Of a DNA stretch of 64,000 bases, positions 55,932 through 64,000 are shown in pieces (positions within the stretch are counted from its first letter, which is position 1; the number at the start of each line of letters is the position of its first letter). A program made the translations under genes and the position numbers. Origin of the DNA: Acinetobacter sp. ANC 4169 (GTDB taxonomy: Bacteria; Pseudomonadota; Gammaproteobacteria; Pseudomonadales; Moraxellaceae). The stretch spans positions 186,001 through 250,000 of the forward strand of contig NZ_NEGE01000002.1 in NCBI RefSeq assembly GCF_002135355.1. The letters run 5' to 3'. The notes below the pieces were generated by a model. It had not been told where the DNA came from. It ran no database searches and saw nothing but the letters and a program-made list of their open reading frames with translations.

Positions 55932-56449
55932 TACTTCTCTCCTTTTAAAATCATTGGAAAACCCGCCACACAAAACACCACCTTATCGGCAATCTGTCCC
56001 AGCTGTTGATGTAAACGGCCAGATTCATCCACAAATTTACGGCTGATCTCGCCCATGGGAACAACCCCCAATCCGGTTTCATTGCTCACTAAAATGATCT
56101 GCGATTGCAACTTAGGCAACACATCAAGTAATTTTTGACATTCCATAACTTGCAGATTTGCATCTTCATGCATCAACAGATTGCTTATCCATAGCGTCAG
56201 GCAATCGACCAAAATCAGCTGATTCGGCGCATCAATTTGCTGCAATCGTTCTGCCAGTGAGTAAGGTTCTTCAATCAGCTGCCAATGGGCAGGACGTTGC
56301 ATTTGATGATGGGCAATTCGCTGCTGCATTTCCGCATCTAAGGCTTGAGCGGTTGCAATGTAAGTTACAGCTAAAGCTGAATCTTTCGCAATTTGTTCAG
56401 CCAGACGACTTTTGCCGGAACGGGCACCGCCTAAAATAAGTTGGATCAT
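55931..56449 (-). CDS. cobU: Adenosylcobinamide kinase / guanylyltransferase
   Basis: A 172-residue bifunctional enzyme: phosphorylates adenosylcobinamide and transfers GMP to it. P-loop GGARSGKSRLAEQ at 7-19, YIATAQALDAEMQQRIAHHQMQRP near 30, VDCLTLWISNLL near 85, and SNETGLGVVPMGEISRKF near 127. It overlaps the LigT-like gene by four bases and cobT by one. Confidence 0.95.
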   Translation of the reverse strand: MIQLILGGARSGKSRLAEQIAKDSALAVTYIATAQALDAEMQQRIAHHQMQRPAHWQLIEEPYSLAERLQQIDAPNQLILVDCLTLWISNLLMHEDANLQVMECQKLLDVLPKLQSQIILVSNETGLGVVPMGEISRKFVDESGRLHQQLGQIADKVVFCVAGFPMILKGEK

Positions 56450-57057
56450 GCATCACCCAATAAAAATTGATGGTACGGTGTTAATGGCCCCTGCAAAACC
56501 TGGGCATGATAAGTCCCAAAAGTTAATTGTCGGGTTTGAAATTCAAATTGCTGCTGTGAAATTTTTTCAATACGCTCAAAAACAGCATCACTATTGATAT
56601 TGTCTTTATATAAACCCAAAGTGATATGCGGACAATACTGTAAGGGGGCGACTTCTTTTGAACAGGCATAGAACTGTTGGCGTATCTGGGCCAAGCTTCC
56701 TTCAGTATCTTCAATTTCAATAAAAAGCGCACTTTCAAAACTATTTAAGTTACCCGTCTTTAATTTAAATAAAGATTTTTGTGCTGAGTTTAAAGTTTCA
56801 ATCTGTTGTTGTAATTGCTGCTGGCTAAAATCGTCATCCCAAGCAGGTTTATGTGCGGTCAGAAATCCGCAAATAAACAAGGTAATATGAAACTGGCGCG
56901 TATTGGGCGTATACAGCAGGTCGGAAAAGTGCTGACGCAGGTGGTGTAAATAATGCAGTAATTCAGGCTGCTGTATTTCCAGATACCAGAGTGAATAATC
57001 CATGCGCCCCTTATGCCACTCAGGATAATCCTGTGCAAGCGTGGGTACAACTGGCAT
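56446..57057 (-). CDS. 2'-5' RNA ligase / LigT-like phosphoesterase
   Basis: A 203-residue two-histidine (2H) phosphoesterase family protein: HxT motifs FHITLF near residue 57 and PHITLG near 142. Members cleave or ligate 2'-5' or cyclic phosphate bonds in RNA or nucleotides. I use ATG 57057; a GTG six codons earlier is possible. It overlaps cobU by four bases and is the first gene of the cob set, so a link to nucleotide or ribazole phosphate chemistry is conceivable but unproven. Confidence 0.8.
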   Translation of the reverse strand: MPVVPTLAQDYPEWHKGRMDYSLWYLEIQQPELLHYLHHLRQHFSDLLYTPNTRQFHITLFICGFLTAHKPAWDDDFSQQQLQQQIETLNSAQKSLFKLKTGNLNSFESALFIEIEDTEGSLAQIRQQFYACSKEVAPLQYCPHITLGLYKDNINSDAVFERIEKISQQQFEFQTRQLTFGTYHAQVLQGPLTPYHQFLLGDA

Positions 57058-57265
57058 AGAGGGTTTCAGAAACACGTAAAATTCACATTAAATTCAATCG
57101 GCTTATTTAACCATGAATTTTGCCAGATGAATCAAAGCTTTGGTTTAACAATATTCAGCTTATGCTGAAATTTATTCAGCTCGTCATGCAAAGCCTTATA
57201 TAAATGACTTTTTTATAGATCCAGCGCCATGAGAATTACTGTATACAGTTCATTCCGATGAGCCT

Positions 57266-58507
57266 TTAGCTATCTGCCATATCATTCTGATTCAAGGATA
57301 TTTTCTTCTTGTCCTGGGCAATAACCATCATAGAAAAATAAACCATCAAACCCAGCATTAACAACAGCAGAAAATAATAGGGATAACTCTTATGCCACTG
57401 ATACAAGCCGGTACTCAAGATTGGGCCTAAAACAAAACTAAAGGCCTGGGTTGCGGTACACCAGCTGGCGACTTTGGCTTGCATAGACTTCGGTGCATCT
57501 TTTGCCGCCCCCGTGGTAAATGCAGGAATTAAACACGCGACCGCAATCCCATAAAGAAGATAAACGAACTGGAAAATACGGATCTGTTCGGTCAGTACAG
57601 AAATGAGTAGTGCTGCGGTCAGGGAAAAAATGCCTACCCACAACAAACGATAGACCGACCATTGCAGATATCTGGAAATCAGGCTTTGCATAACCACCAG
57701 TGCAATACCCACAATTAAAGAACACTGGGAAAAATATACGGCGCCTTTTGCAATACTCATGTGAAAATGATCCTGGATATAAAAACCGGCAGTCAAATTC
57801 ACAGTCACAATTGCTAGATACAAACTAAAGCCAAGCAGCAACCAGGCAGAACATTGATAAATGGAAAAGTCTGAATCTGTATTGGCTGCATTTAGAACAT
57901 GCTCCTGTTGAGCAGATTGAATCGTGCTGCTACGTTCAAATCCAAACACAATCACCAGACTAATCAAACTCAAAATGATTATCGCAGCCCATAACGGAGC
58001 CAGGATGCCCCACGCTAACAGTAAAGTCGTTAAAAATGGGCCAATAATCACTCCTACGCTATTTAACGCGCCAAATTTTGACATGGTCTGGCTACGTTCT
58101 TGTTCTTCGACATAACGGGTCATCACATAGGTTTGTAGCGCAATTTGCGGCATGGCCATAAATACCCCGGTTCCTGCACGAGCCGCCATGAGCAAACCAA
58201 ACAAGCTGATTAATGACACCTGAACCGACAGGCCATAGAGCAAGACGGCAGTGAAAATGCCCCAGGTAATGGTCATGCCAATAAAACCAAGGCTGAGCAA
58301 CTGGTAAATCGAAAATTTATTTTGATTTTTAGAAATATAAATGGCTGCTATCGCCATCAGTAATGCTCCACCCGAGACCATGGCACCGCCTTGCAGTTCC
58401 GAGAGCTTTAACTGACGAACCAGAGGCGCCAGCAAAGGTAAAATCATCGAGAAACTCGCCCCATTGGCCAGACTTGCTGCAATGAAGATTTTGTTATTTT
58501 TATCCAT
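57266..58507 (-). CDS. MFS transporter, possibly siderophore-associated
   Basis: A 413-residue, 12-helix major facilitator (opening LANGASFSMILPLLAPLVRQL, then AARAGTGVFMAMPQIALQTYV near 107). The sequence resembles MFS exporters found in Acinetobacter siderophore clusters, and just upstream on the same strand lies a decayed TonB-dependent receptor, so siderophore export or import is a reasonable guess. No biosynthesis genes are present in the window. The ribosome-binding site is not obvious. Confidence 0.85.
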   Translation of the reverse strand: MDKNNKIFIAASLANGASFSMILPLLAPLVRQLKLSELQGGAMVSGGALLMAIAAIYISKNQNKFSIYQLLSLGFIGMTITWGIFTAVLLYGLSVQVSLISLFGLLMAARAGTGVFMAMPQIALQTYVMTRYVEEQERSQTMSKFGALNSVGVIIGPFLTTLLLAWGILAPLWAAIIILSLISLVIVFGFERSSTIQSAQQEHVLNAANTDSDFSIYQCSAWLLLGFSLYLAIVTVNLTAGFYIQDHFHMSIAKGAVYFSQCSLIVGIALVVMQSLISRYLQWSVYRLLWVGIFSLTAALLISVLTEQIRIFQFVYLLYGIAVACLIPAFTTGAAKDAPKSMQAKVASWCTATQAFSFVLGPILSTGLYQWHKSYPYYFLLLLMLGLMVYFSMMVIAQDKKKISLNQNDMADS

Positions 58508-58596
58508 GCTTTATTTTTAATTCCCACTTGTGGTTTGTATTTATAAGAGACCAGAGGCAACACACACTAGCCCTTTCATGCTTTTTAGAACGAAAT

Positions 58597-58985
58597 TTAG
58601 GACTTCACGCTATAGCTCAGGACATAAGTTCGGCCTTGGACAGGTAATACCAATGCAATAAATTGATTATAAAAAGAGTTATATTCAGTATTTCAGACGC
58701 TGGAAAAATCAATCGCAGGTTCCCGAAGCCCATTTTGGTATTGGCAATCACATCCATTGTGGCAAGCCCATTGTTTCAGTTTGCAGCCGAGCTATATTTA
58801 ATCGTATCTTGCCGGACTTTGTCAGTACCGCCAATCGCCAAAGCTTGTACGCGCAAGATCATATTATTAAATTGTCCAACTGCTAGATCGGGTTCTTTTA
58901 ATGGCATGAGACAACTAGGATTCAGTTTTTGCCCAAGCCACTCTGAGTATTTTTTATTGATCCCGAGTATTAGCCAGTGTTCCAC
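58597..58985 (-). pseudogene. Relic of a TonB-dependent siderophore receptor
   Basis: Only the C-terminal part is recognisable, split by stops and frame changes. NNGLATMDVIANTKMGFGNLR resembles the penultimate strands of TonB receptors (compare ATxDxMANYKL). NSFYNQFIALVLPVQGRTY...LSYSVKS, ending at a TAA at 58597, is the typical last-strand pattern (GRTYxLSYSxKx). Upstream text (QALAIGGTDKVRQDTIKYSSAA) may be an earlier barrel piece. The bulk of a ~700-residue receptor is missing. Faint, but the terminal strands are convincing. Confidence 0.6.
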
Positions 58986-59010
58986 CTAATGTCTATCCAT
59001 AGTGTATAGC

Positions 59011-59043
59011 ATATAAAAAAGCCCTAAATTTGTTTAGGGCTGA
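59011..59043 (-). terminator. Intrinsic terminator after ybaK
   Basis: Stem AGCCCTAAA/TTTAGGGCT with a four-base loop; T-run on the minus strand. It lies 24 bases past the ybaK stop. Confidence 0.9.
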
Positions 59044-59065
59044 TTAGAATCATTGAAGTCAATTT

Positions 59066-59533
59066 TTACACGTCTAGCACATCTGCAAATTCTGCGCCCA
59101 AGATCTGGGCTAAATCTTGTGGTTTTACACCTATATCCAGGCCTCTTTTACCACCACTGACATATATTTTTTGCAACTGCTGTGCTGAAGCATCGATGAC
59201 CGTTTTTAAACGCTTTTTCTGACCCACTGGGCTAATCCCCCCGACCAGATAACCTGTTAAGCGTTCGGCATTTTTAGGATCGGCCATCTGCAATTTTTTA
59301 CAGCCCACTGCCGCTGCCACTTTTTTTAAATTCAATTGGTGATTCACTGGTAATACTGCTACAAAATAGTTCTTATCATCGGTGACTAATAAGGTTTTAA
59401 ATACTTCTTCAACACTTAGCCCCAGTTTCTCGGCCGCTTCCAGACCGAAACTTTTAACATTGGCATCGTGTTCATATTCATGGATAGAAAATTCAATTTT
59501 ATTTGATTTTAAAACTTTGCAAGCAGGTGTCAT
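59066..59533 (-). CDS. ybaK: Cys-tRNA(Pro)/Cys-tRNA(Cys) deacylase
   Basis: A 155-residue YbaK/EbsC-type trans-editing factor that hydrolyses misacylated Cys-tRNA(Pro). Family motifs: [33 protein letters not shown] (~18-50), the catalytic-lysine region [26 protein letters not shown], and [17 protein letters not shown] near 93. Monocistronic. Confidence 0.95.
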   Translation of the reverse strand: MTPACKVLKSNKIEFSIHEYEHDANVKSFGLEAAEKLGLSVEEVFKTLLVTDDKNYFVAVLPVNHQLNLKKVAAAVGCKKLQMADPKNAERLTGYLVGGISPVGQKKRLKTVIDASAQQLQKIYVSGGKRGLDIGVKPQDLAQILGAEFADVLDV

Positions 59534-59991
59534 TTTTTGATGATTTTAAAAACGAGATAAGTAAATTATAGGCTTTTTAAAAGTGAATGTTTAGCTTGCT
59601 TAGGCTATTTTTTGGTTTCATGTTTATATCTAATGAATCTATAAAAACTCTGAAAACCGTTTTAGGACTTATATTTTAAAACCAAATTATAGATGTGGCT
59701 AAAACCTAAAGAAGTATTAAGTGCTTCCCCATATTCTACTGTCGACTAGACTCGGCATTTCTCTAAAAATAACAATGGAGATACTTAGGATATGTCTTCC
59801 CTTACTCGGCCTAACTTTGATCGATATACAATTGATTGAAAAATTGGTTTTATCCAAGCAACCTGCTATAGAGAAATACTTAGGTGTAAATCAGATCTCT
59901 TAAAAAATATGATTTTAGAATTTAAAAAAGTAGATCCAAGTGATGATATAAAGCGTGGACATTGCATCCACGCTTTTTAATTAAATTGAGA
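59534..59991. other. Intergenic with one terminator, no gene called
   Basis: The gap between ybaK's start side and the marR stop. A 42-codon frame at 59775-59903 has no convincing ribosome-binding site or family resemblance. The stem-loop AAAGCGTGGA/TCCACGCTTT near 59950-59977 is T-rich on the plus strand and A-rich before, and most likely terminates the marR transcript from the right (and anything from the left). Confidence 0.5.
59949..59980. terminator. Terminator beside marR
   Basis: A perfect ten-base stem AAAGCGTGGA/TCCACGCTTT with a 7-base loop and a T-run on the plus strand; the minus strand copy also ends in T residues, so it can stop both directions. Confidence 0.85.
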
Positions 59992-60459
59992 TCAATGTGC
60001 CAAGTTTCTGAAGATAAGTTTAAGGCTGTCTAGCATTTTTTCAATTTGTAGCGGGGTCAAACCTTCAAAAGATTGATCTAGAACAATGTGACTAAGATCG
60101 TTAATTTTTTGCACCATTTGCTCGCCCATATGGGTTAAAACGACCCGGGTAATTCGTGCATCATCTTCACAACAATAAGTATGCACTAAGCCTTCATCTT
60201 TCAGACGGTAAATAATTTTCGTCGTGGTCGACATCTTGAAAATCAACATATCGGATAAATCGGATACACTCGCGTTGGGCTTGGATTTTAAAGCCAGTAA
60301 AATACGACGACGAGAATTATCCAGACCATATTTTTTTAACGCATGATCCACATTTTGCACATATTGAGAATGTACTTGAGTAATCCAGTAGTATGGAAAA
60401 TTATCTAGATTGAACTCAGATGCTGCAGAAAAAAATTTACTGTACTTGGTTGTCATCAT
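59992..60459 (-). CDS. MarR-family regulator
   Basis: A 155-residue winged-helix protein: SVSDLSDMLIFKMSTTTKIIYRLKDEGLVHTYCCEDDARITRVVLT (~64-109) with a CC pair in the wing, unusual for the family and a possible thiol sensor. No obvious co-regulated gene is adjacent; ybaK lies on the same strand downstream but behind a terminator. The first two codons are both ATG. Confidence 0.88.
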   Translation of the reverse strand: MMTTKYSKFFSAASEFNLDNFPYYWITQVHSQYVQNVDHALKKYGLDNSRRRILLALKSKPNASVSDLSDMLIFKMSTTTKIIYRLKDEGLVHTYCCEDDARITRVVLTHMGEQMVQKINDLSHIVLDQSFEGLTPLQIEKMLDSLKLIFRNLAH

Positions 60460-61216
60460 TATGACCTCTAATTTATTGTTGTAATTTAAATTATTTTAAG
60501 TTTAGAAAAACTATTTAAAATAATTTGTTTTTTGCAATATGTATTAAATTATTTTTATTGCTTATTGAGATATTCAGTTTCTTATAAATTGATCGAAAAA
60601 GCTACAAAATATATTCAATGTTGTCTAACAAAATTCGTATAAAATAAAAAACCCGGCGTCCTGCCGGGATTTTTCGTATTTGATGCTTAGATCTGACTCC
60701 TGTCTGATCTTACATTCCTTGTTCGATCTATTCTTTTTATTCTGTGGAACTTCCTGTTCTCTATGTCCCCATCATAAGAAATTACAGTGAAGTCGTATAG
60801 CCGCAAAGGGCCGAGATTTATGTGAGCATATGCGTACAAGATTGGCTAAAAACCATCCCGGTTTTATCTGTAAAAATTGGGGATAGTTTTTGCTCTGAGA
60901 AGGTCGAAAACATTGAAAAATTTCATTTTGAATAAAAAATAATCAATTCTATTGACTGACTATATCAAAACCGCTCATAAAAAAGCCGACTTGCTTCCAG
61001 GCTAGTTTTTAGCTGTTTTTTTGAGCAGTCTAAAATATATAAATATATGATTTTATTTAAATAATTAAAATGTATTTCGTATAAGCACCATTATGTTAAA
61101 TAGATAGCGAATTGGTAGAAAAATCCAGTTTTTAAAATTTCAAATAAGAGGTTTTATGCTAAATCTATTCTGATATATTAAGAATTCATATGGCTAACTA
61201 TAATTATCTTATAAAT
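60460..61216. other. Long intergenic region with hairpins
   Basis: About 750 bases with no ORF of coding character. It holds the marR promoter (left end), a strong GC-rich terminator (60646-60676), further stem-loops up to ~60891 and an A/T-rich right end before the secreted-protein gene. The left half looks like a small RNA gene on the minus strand (separate entry). Confidence 0.45.
60646..60895 (-). ncRNA. Candidate small RNA
   Basis: On the minus strand the segment ends in a strong intrinsic terminator (CCCGGC/GCCGGG, loop 5, then a T-run), yet no coding gene precedes it. Upstream of the terminator are a second hairpin AGATC...GATCT (60687-60712), a GAAC/GTTC stem in the 60745-60765 area, and a long AAAACTATCCC/GGGATGGTTTT hairpin (60849-60891). 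An orphan terminator with ordered stem-loops suggests an independently transcribed RNA of about 100-250 bases. The 5' end is not defined and I recognise no known family. Confidence 0.35.
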
Positions 61217-61591
61217 ATGAGAAATATAATAAAATTAGTAATAATTCCTTTATGTATTGCATCAGCTAAGGCTGAAAAAACATATAACGGACCATATAGC
61301 GAACACGTTGCGAAAAAATGTATAGGTATGGGAAAGCTATCAGATTTGATTTATAGATCTAGGATGGAAGAAAAACTATCTAAAGATGAAGTCATAGCTA
61401 AAATTAGAAATCTTATAAATAACACTCCTAATTTTCCCGAACCACAAGATTTTATTGAAGTAAGCAATAATCTTATCGATAAAGTTTTTCAGTATCCGAA
61501 ACCTAAGAACTATAAAATTAAACTTCAGCAAATCGATAGTATGAGAATAGAAACAGTTCATAATTGCCTAGACAAATATAGTATTAGTTAA
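61217..61591 (+). CDS. Small secreted hypothetical protein
   Basis: A 124-residue protein with a signal peptide (MRNIIKLVIIPLCIASAKAE, predicted cut after AKA), then a mature domain with cysteines in HVAKKCIGMGKL and TVHNCLDKYS that could form a disulfide. Helix-rich middle (MEEKLSKDEVIAKIRNLINN). I start at the ATG before RNIIKL because it begins the signal; the ORF extends nine codons further. Much more AT-rich than neighbouring core genes, so it is probably an accessory or recently acquired gene. Not recognised. Confidence 0.6.
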   Translation: MRNIIKLVIIPLCIASAKAEKTYNGPYSEHVAKKCIGMGKLSDLIYRSRMEEKLSKDEVIAKIRNLINNTPNFPEPQDFIEVSNNLIDKVFQYPKPKNYKIKLQQIDSMRIETVHNCLDKYSIS

Positions 61592-61698
61592 ATTGCTAGA
61601 AATTATTTAGACACCTTATAGTTTTCTGAAATTAACATAATACACGTTATGCAAAATGTAATTAAATTGTCATATAGAATCAATATAATACGATGTTG

Positions 61699-61732
61699 TA
61701 AAAGCCCATTCACCCTCGAATGGGCTTTTTTT
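61699..61732. terminator. Terminator between secreted protein and alkM
   Basis: Stem AAAAGCCCATT/AATGGGCTTTT with a 10-base loop and T-run on the plus strand; A-run opposite serves alkM on the minus strand. Confidence 0.88.
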
Positions 61733-61789
61733 ATGATTGATCATTTAAAGACGCATTCAAAAAATATTAAATGTTCAACTTGCCGCCCG

Positions 61790-63010
61790 TTATTCTTTAT
61801 TTAACAACCGATCAACCACACCAAACTTCTTGAATATGCTGGCACGGCGTTTTGGATGAATATTGGCTTTGCTTAAATCGCCTTGATAATGATCGAATAC
61901 GCGTTTATCCATCATTTTAAACCAGAGCGATGGAATCATTGCTGGCAAGAGCATGGTGGCATAACCGCTCGGCAATTCAGGCGCTTCATCAAAATGGCGT
62001 AAGGCCTGAAATGGACGTGTCGGATAGGCATGATGATCGGAATGACGCTGCAACTGGTATAAAAACAGGTTGGTAGTAATATTATTATTATTCCAGCTAT
62101 GCTCAGGCATGGTACGCGTATAAGTCCCATCTTCCTTTTTATCGCGCATTAAACCGTAATGTTCAATGTAGTTAATAATTTCAAATAAGCTCACCCCATA
62201 AAAAGCCTGCGTAGCTAAATAAGGCAACACTTCTTTGCCAAACAACTTCAGCATGGTGGCATGAAAACCAGCACTCATTGCCCAGCCTTGAAACAGCTCA
62301 TTTTCCGCACTAAAGAAAGATAAACCTTTGCGTTTTAAACGGTTCTTTTCAATTTCAATGGCCGACTTGATGCCGCCAAATACCGTTCTTGGCCAGAATT
62401 CATAGAAACTTTCTCCCATTTTAGAAGATGCAGGATCTTCAGGTGTTGCCGCACGTTTATGGTGGCCATAAGGATGTTCAACACGAAAATGATTATAAAA
62501 TAGTGGCATTAATGTGGCATGAGCAAGGTAATGATCTTTCTTATGCGGTCTATGTGACAGCTCATGCGCTGTATTCACGCCCACACCATTAATCGCCCCC
62601 ATGGAAATTCCCAACAGGATCTGATCGACAAAAGAAGTCTCTTTACGGCTCACCACATAACCGGCAAAAAGATTGGCAGCCATCTGCAAGGGAATAAATA
62701 ATTTTACAATCCGGTCATAATAAGGGTCTGCAACCAGCGATTTAATTTCGTCATCATTGGGATTATTACTGTCATTGCCCACCAGTGCATCAATACTGGG
62801 AATAATCACGTGCAGCAATAAAGGGCCACCCAAGGCAAATATTTTTTTCGTAGCTTTAGGGCCAAACTGGTAACCGGCCAAAATCCCCATGCCAATCACT
62901 GGTAAACCTGGACTCAGCAGCCACCAATAACGTTTTTTATCGAGTGCCAGACCTGAAGCAGTTTGCATGGTTAACGTTGTTTTTTGATCAATTTGTACTG
63001 GTGCATTCAT
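61790..63010 (-). CDS. alkM: Alkane 1-monooxygenase
   Basis: A 406-residue integral-membrane di-iron hydroxylase that adds oxygen to the terminal carbon of n-alkanes, using rubredoxin and its reductase. The three histidine boxes are intact: HELSH (149-153), EHPYGHHKRAATPEDP (179 onward) and QRHSDHHAYPTRPFQALRH (321 onward), plus NYIEHYGL near 280. Six hydrophobic segments precede and separate them. It is divergent from an AraC-type regulator as in the alkM/alkR arrangement of Acinetobacter baylyi. rubA/rubB are not adjacent here. Confidence 0.96.
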   Translation of the reverse strand: MNAPVQIDQKTTLTMQTASGLALDKKRYWWLLSPGLPVIGMGILAGYQFGPKATKKIFALGGPLLLHVIIPSIDALVGNDSNNPNDDEIKSLVADPYYDRIVKLFIPLQMAANLFAGYVVSRKETSFVDQILLGISMGAINGVGVNTAHELSHRPHKKDHYLAHATLMPLFYNHFRVEHPYGHHKRAATPEDPASSKMGESFYEFWPRTVFGGIKSAIEIEKNRLKRKGLSFFSAENELFQGWAMSAGFHATMLKLFGKEVLPYLATQAFYGVSLFEIINYIEHYGLMRDKKEDGTYTRTMPEHSWNNNNITTNLFLYQLQRHSDHHAYPTRPFQALRHFDEAPELPSGYATMLLPAMIPSLWFKMMDKRVFDHYQGDLSKANIHPKRRASIFKKFGVVDRLLNKE

Positions 63011-63204
63011 GCTCGCGATCTTCCTTATTTTCTGTTCTCCCTTTATATTTCTAGAAATGCAGCATCAAGAACAGTTGTAAACGTCCAAAAAACCTATGCA
63101 AGCGTTCTTGGCGTAAATAGCCCCAATTTGTCCTATAAACACATGCTGGAATAAATTCAGGCTTTTTATAATTTTTAGTCAAGATGAAGACAGAAACATA
63201 AGAC
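63011..63204. promoter_or_regulatory. Divergent alkM-alkR regulatory region
   Basis: A 194-base gap between divergent starts; it should hold both promoters and the AlkR operator. I see no convincing -10/-35 pair or repeat to name. Confidence 0.4.
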
Positions 63205-64000
63205 ATGGATGCCTTAAGTAAAATTTTTGATGATATTCATCTGAATAAATCTGAATATATTTATTTAAAACCGCAAGGCAACTGGGCCTATGCTTATCAG
63301 GAACAGGATGCCATGATTGGCTATGTGGTTCTGGTGGGCACGCTCAACATACAATTTGAATCGCAAAAAATGCTGCAACTGGAAGCGGGAGATTTGATCC
63401 TGATCCCTTCTGGACAGACCCATAGCTGTCACAGTAATAATAAAAATAACTTAATTGAAGCACTTAATATTACAGGGCTTTTTGATGAAAAAAGGCAAGA
63501 AACCATTGAGTTTGGCAGTGAGAGCGGTGAACCGGCGCTAATTTTGGCCATCCGTTGTCATATCGATACCATTATGGCTCGGCCTTTACTGAATGCCCTG
63601 CCCGACTATATTCATATTCAGCATATTACCGGCAGTACCGCGCCTGAATGGCTGCAAATAGGCCTACATTTTTTGGCTGTGGAAGCCTATCAGCTGCGTC
63701 CGGGTCGCGACAAAATTCTCGACCATCTGGTGAGTATTCTTTTTATTGAATGTGTACGTGATTATATTGCCCAGTTACAGGATTCCAATAACTGGCTGCG
63801 CGCGCTTGCCCATGCCGAACTGGCCAATGCCCTGGCAGCCATTCATGGCAAACCTGAACGGCCCTGGACAGTAGAAAGTCTGGCCGAACAATGTTGCATG
63901 TCTCGTTCCAAATTTGCGACTTTATTTAGCACGATTGTTGGGGAAACACCGCTGGCTTATTTACAGCAATACCGCTTCCGTTTGGCTTCGCAGCATTTGC
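63205..64000 (+). CDS. alkR: AraC-family regulator of alkM, 3' end outside window
   Basis: The first 265 residues of an AraC/XylS activator: an N-terminal cupin-like domain (GDLILIPSGQTHSCHS near 70-85), a central helical region, and the start of the C-terminal HTH (WTVESLAEQCCMSRSKFATLFSTIVGETPLAYLQQYR near 228-264). The gene runs off the window. Divergence from alkM and homology indicate the alkane-responsive activator AlkR. Membership in the AraC family is certain, the symbol likely. Confidence 0.85.
   Translation, partial: MDALSKIFDDIHLNKSEYIYLKPQGNWAYAYQEQDAMIGYVVLVGTLNIQFESQKMLQLEAGDLILIPSGQTHSCHSNNKNNLIEALNITGLFDEKRQETIEFGSESGEPALILAIRCHIDTIMARPLLNALPDYIHIQHITGSTAPEWLQIGLHFLAVEAYQLRPGRDKILDHLVSILFIECVRDYIAQLQDSNNWLRALAHAELANALAAIHGKPERPWTVESLAEQCCMSRSKFATLFSTIVGETPLAYLQQYRFRLASQHL

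Noticed and set aside
57058-57265. A cobalamin riboswitch in front of the cob operon
   Set aside because: The gap is too short for the aptamer and I could not find a B12-box-like motif.
59775-59903. A 42-codon plus-strand ORF
   Set aside because: No clear ribosome-binding site, A/T-rich and unlike any family I know.

Overview
The window looks like chromosomal DNA from an Acinetobacter species, probably an environmental one. The base composition is moderately AT-rich, with very AT-rich spacers. Typical Acinetobacter pieces are an AlkM-type alkane hydroxylase with a divergent AraC regulator, an archaic (Csu-like) chaperone-usher pilus operon of spore-coat-U pilins, PilU twitching ATPases, and a cyanide-insensitive-type bd oxidase. 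I see no rRNA, tRNA, CRISPR array, prophage or intact insertion sequence. Genus assignment rests on recognised protein families, not on a search.

Layout. 0-7 kb: 5'-truncated photolyase, an AT-rich stretch with small hypothetical genes, an ABC exporter overlapping a MaoC-type dehydratase, an AraC regulator and gcvH. 7-11.3 kb: an MFS transporter and two tandem pilU-type ATPase genes. 11.5-16.3 kb: aromatic amino acid block (DAHP synthase behind two leader peptides, then an aromatic aminotransferase), a MITE-like element, and glutathione-dependent formaldehyde dehydrogenase. 16.3-25 kb: phospholipase D lipoprotein, MocR regulator with divergent EamA exporter, small redox and repair proteins, SGNH hydrolase, and a MarR/MFS pair whose MFS gene has a nonsense codon. 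25-30 kb: SDR, histidine phosphatase, APH-like kinase and acyl-CoA dehydrogenase with a divergent LysR gene. 30-38.5 kb: SNase, bd oxidase operon including a 37-residue subunit, a second MarR/MFS pair, nitroreductase and diguanylate cyclase. 38.5-40.5 kb: a decaying region with frameshifted small genes. 40.5-47.4 kb: fumC, a GalE-like protein lacking its catalytic lysine, tusDCBE, HxlR and LysR regulators, and a CidA/LrgB pair. 47.4-53.1 kb: Csu-like pilus operon. 53.5-57.1 kb: cobalamin lower-loop operon with a LigT-like gene. 57.2-64 kb: MFS transporter beside a TonB-receptor relic, ybaK, MarR, a possible small RNA, a small secreted protein, and alkM/alkR (alkR cut by the window edge).

The most interesting signal is upstream of the DAHP synthase gene (minus strand, 13003 down to 12629). 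A promoter is followed by an 18-codon leader ending in Tyr-Tyr-Phe-Trp-Gln-Phe, a cascade of mutually exclusive GGCAA/TTGCC stems and an intrinsic terminator. Then comes a second 34-codon leader with eight Tyr/Phe/Trp codons within twelve positions. Its aromatic codons are complementary to the ribosome-binding region of the DAHP synthase gene. This reads as transcriptional attenuation followed by translational attenuation, both sensing aromatic aminoacyl-tRNAs. Other notable items are the tandem pilU duplication, a transposable element that rewrote the frmA stop codon, several recent pseudogenes, and the GalE-like protein with a Lys-to-Gln change in its YxxxK motif.
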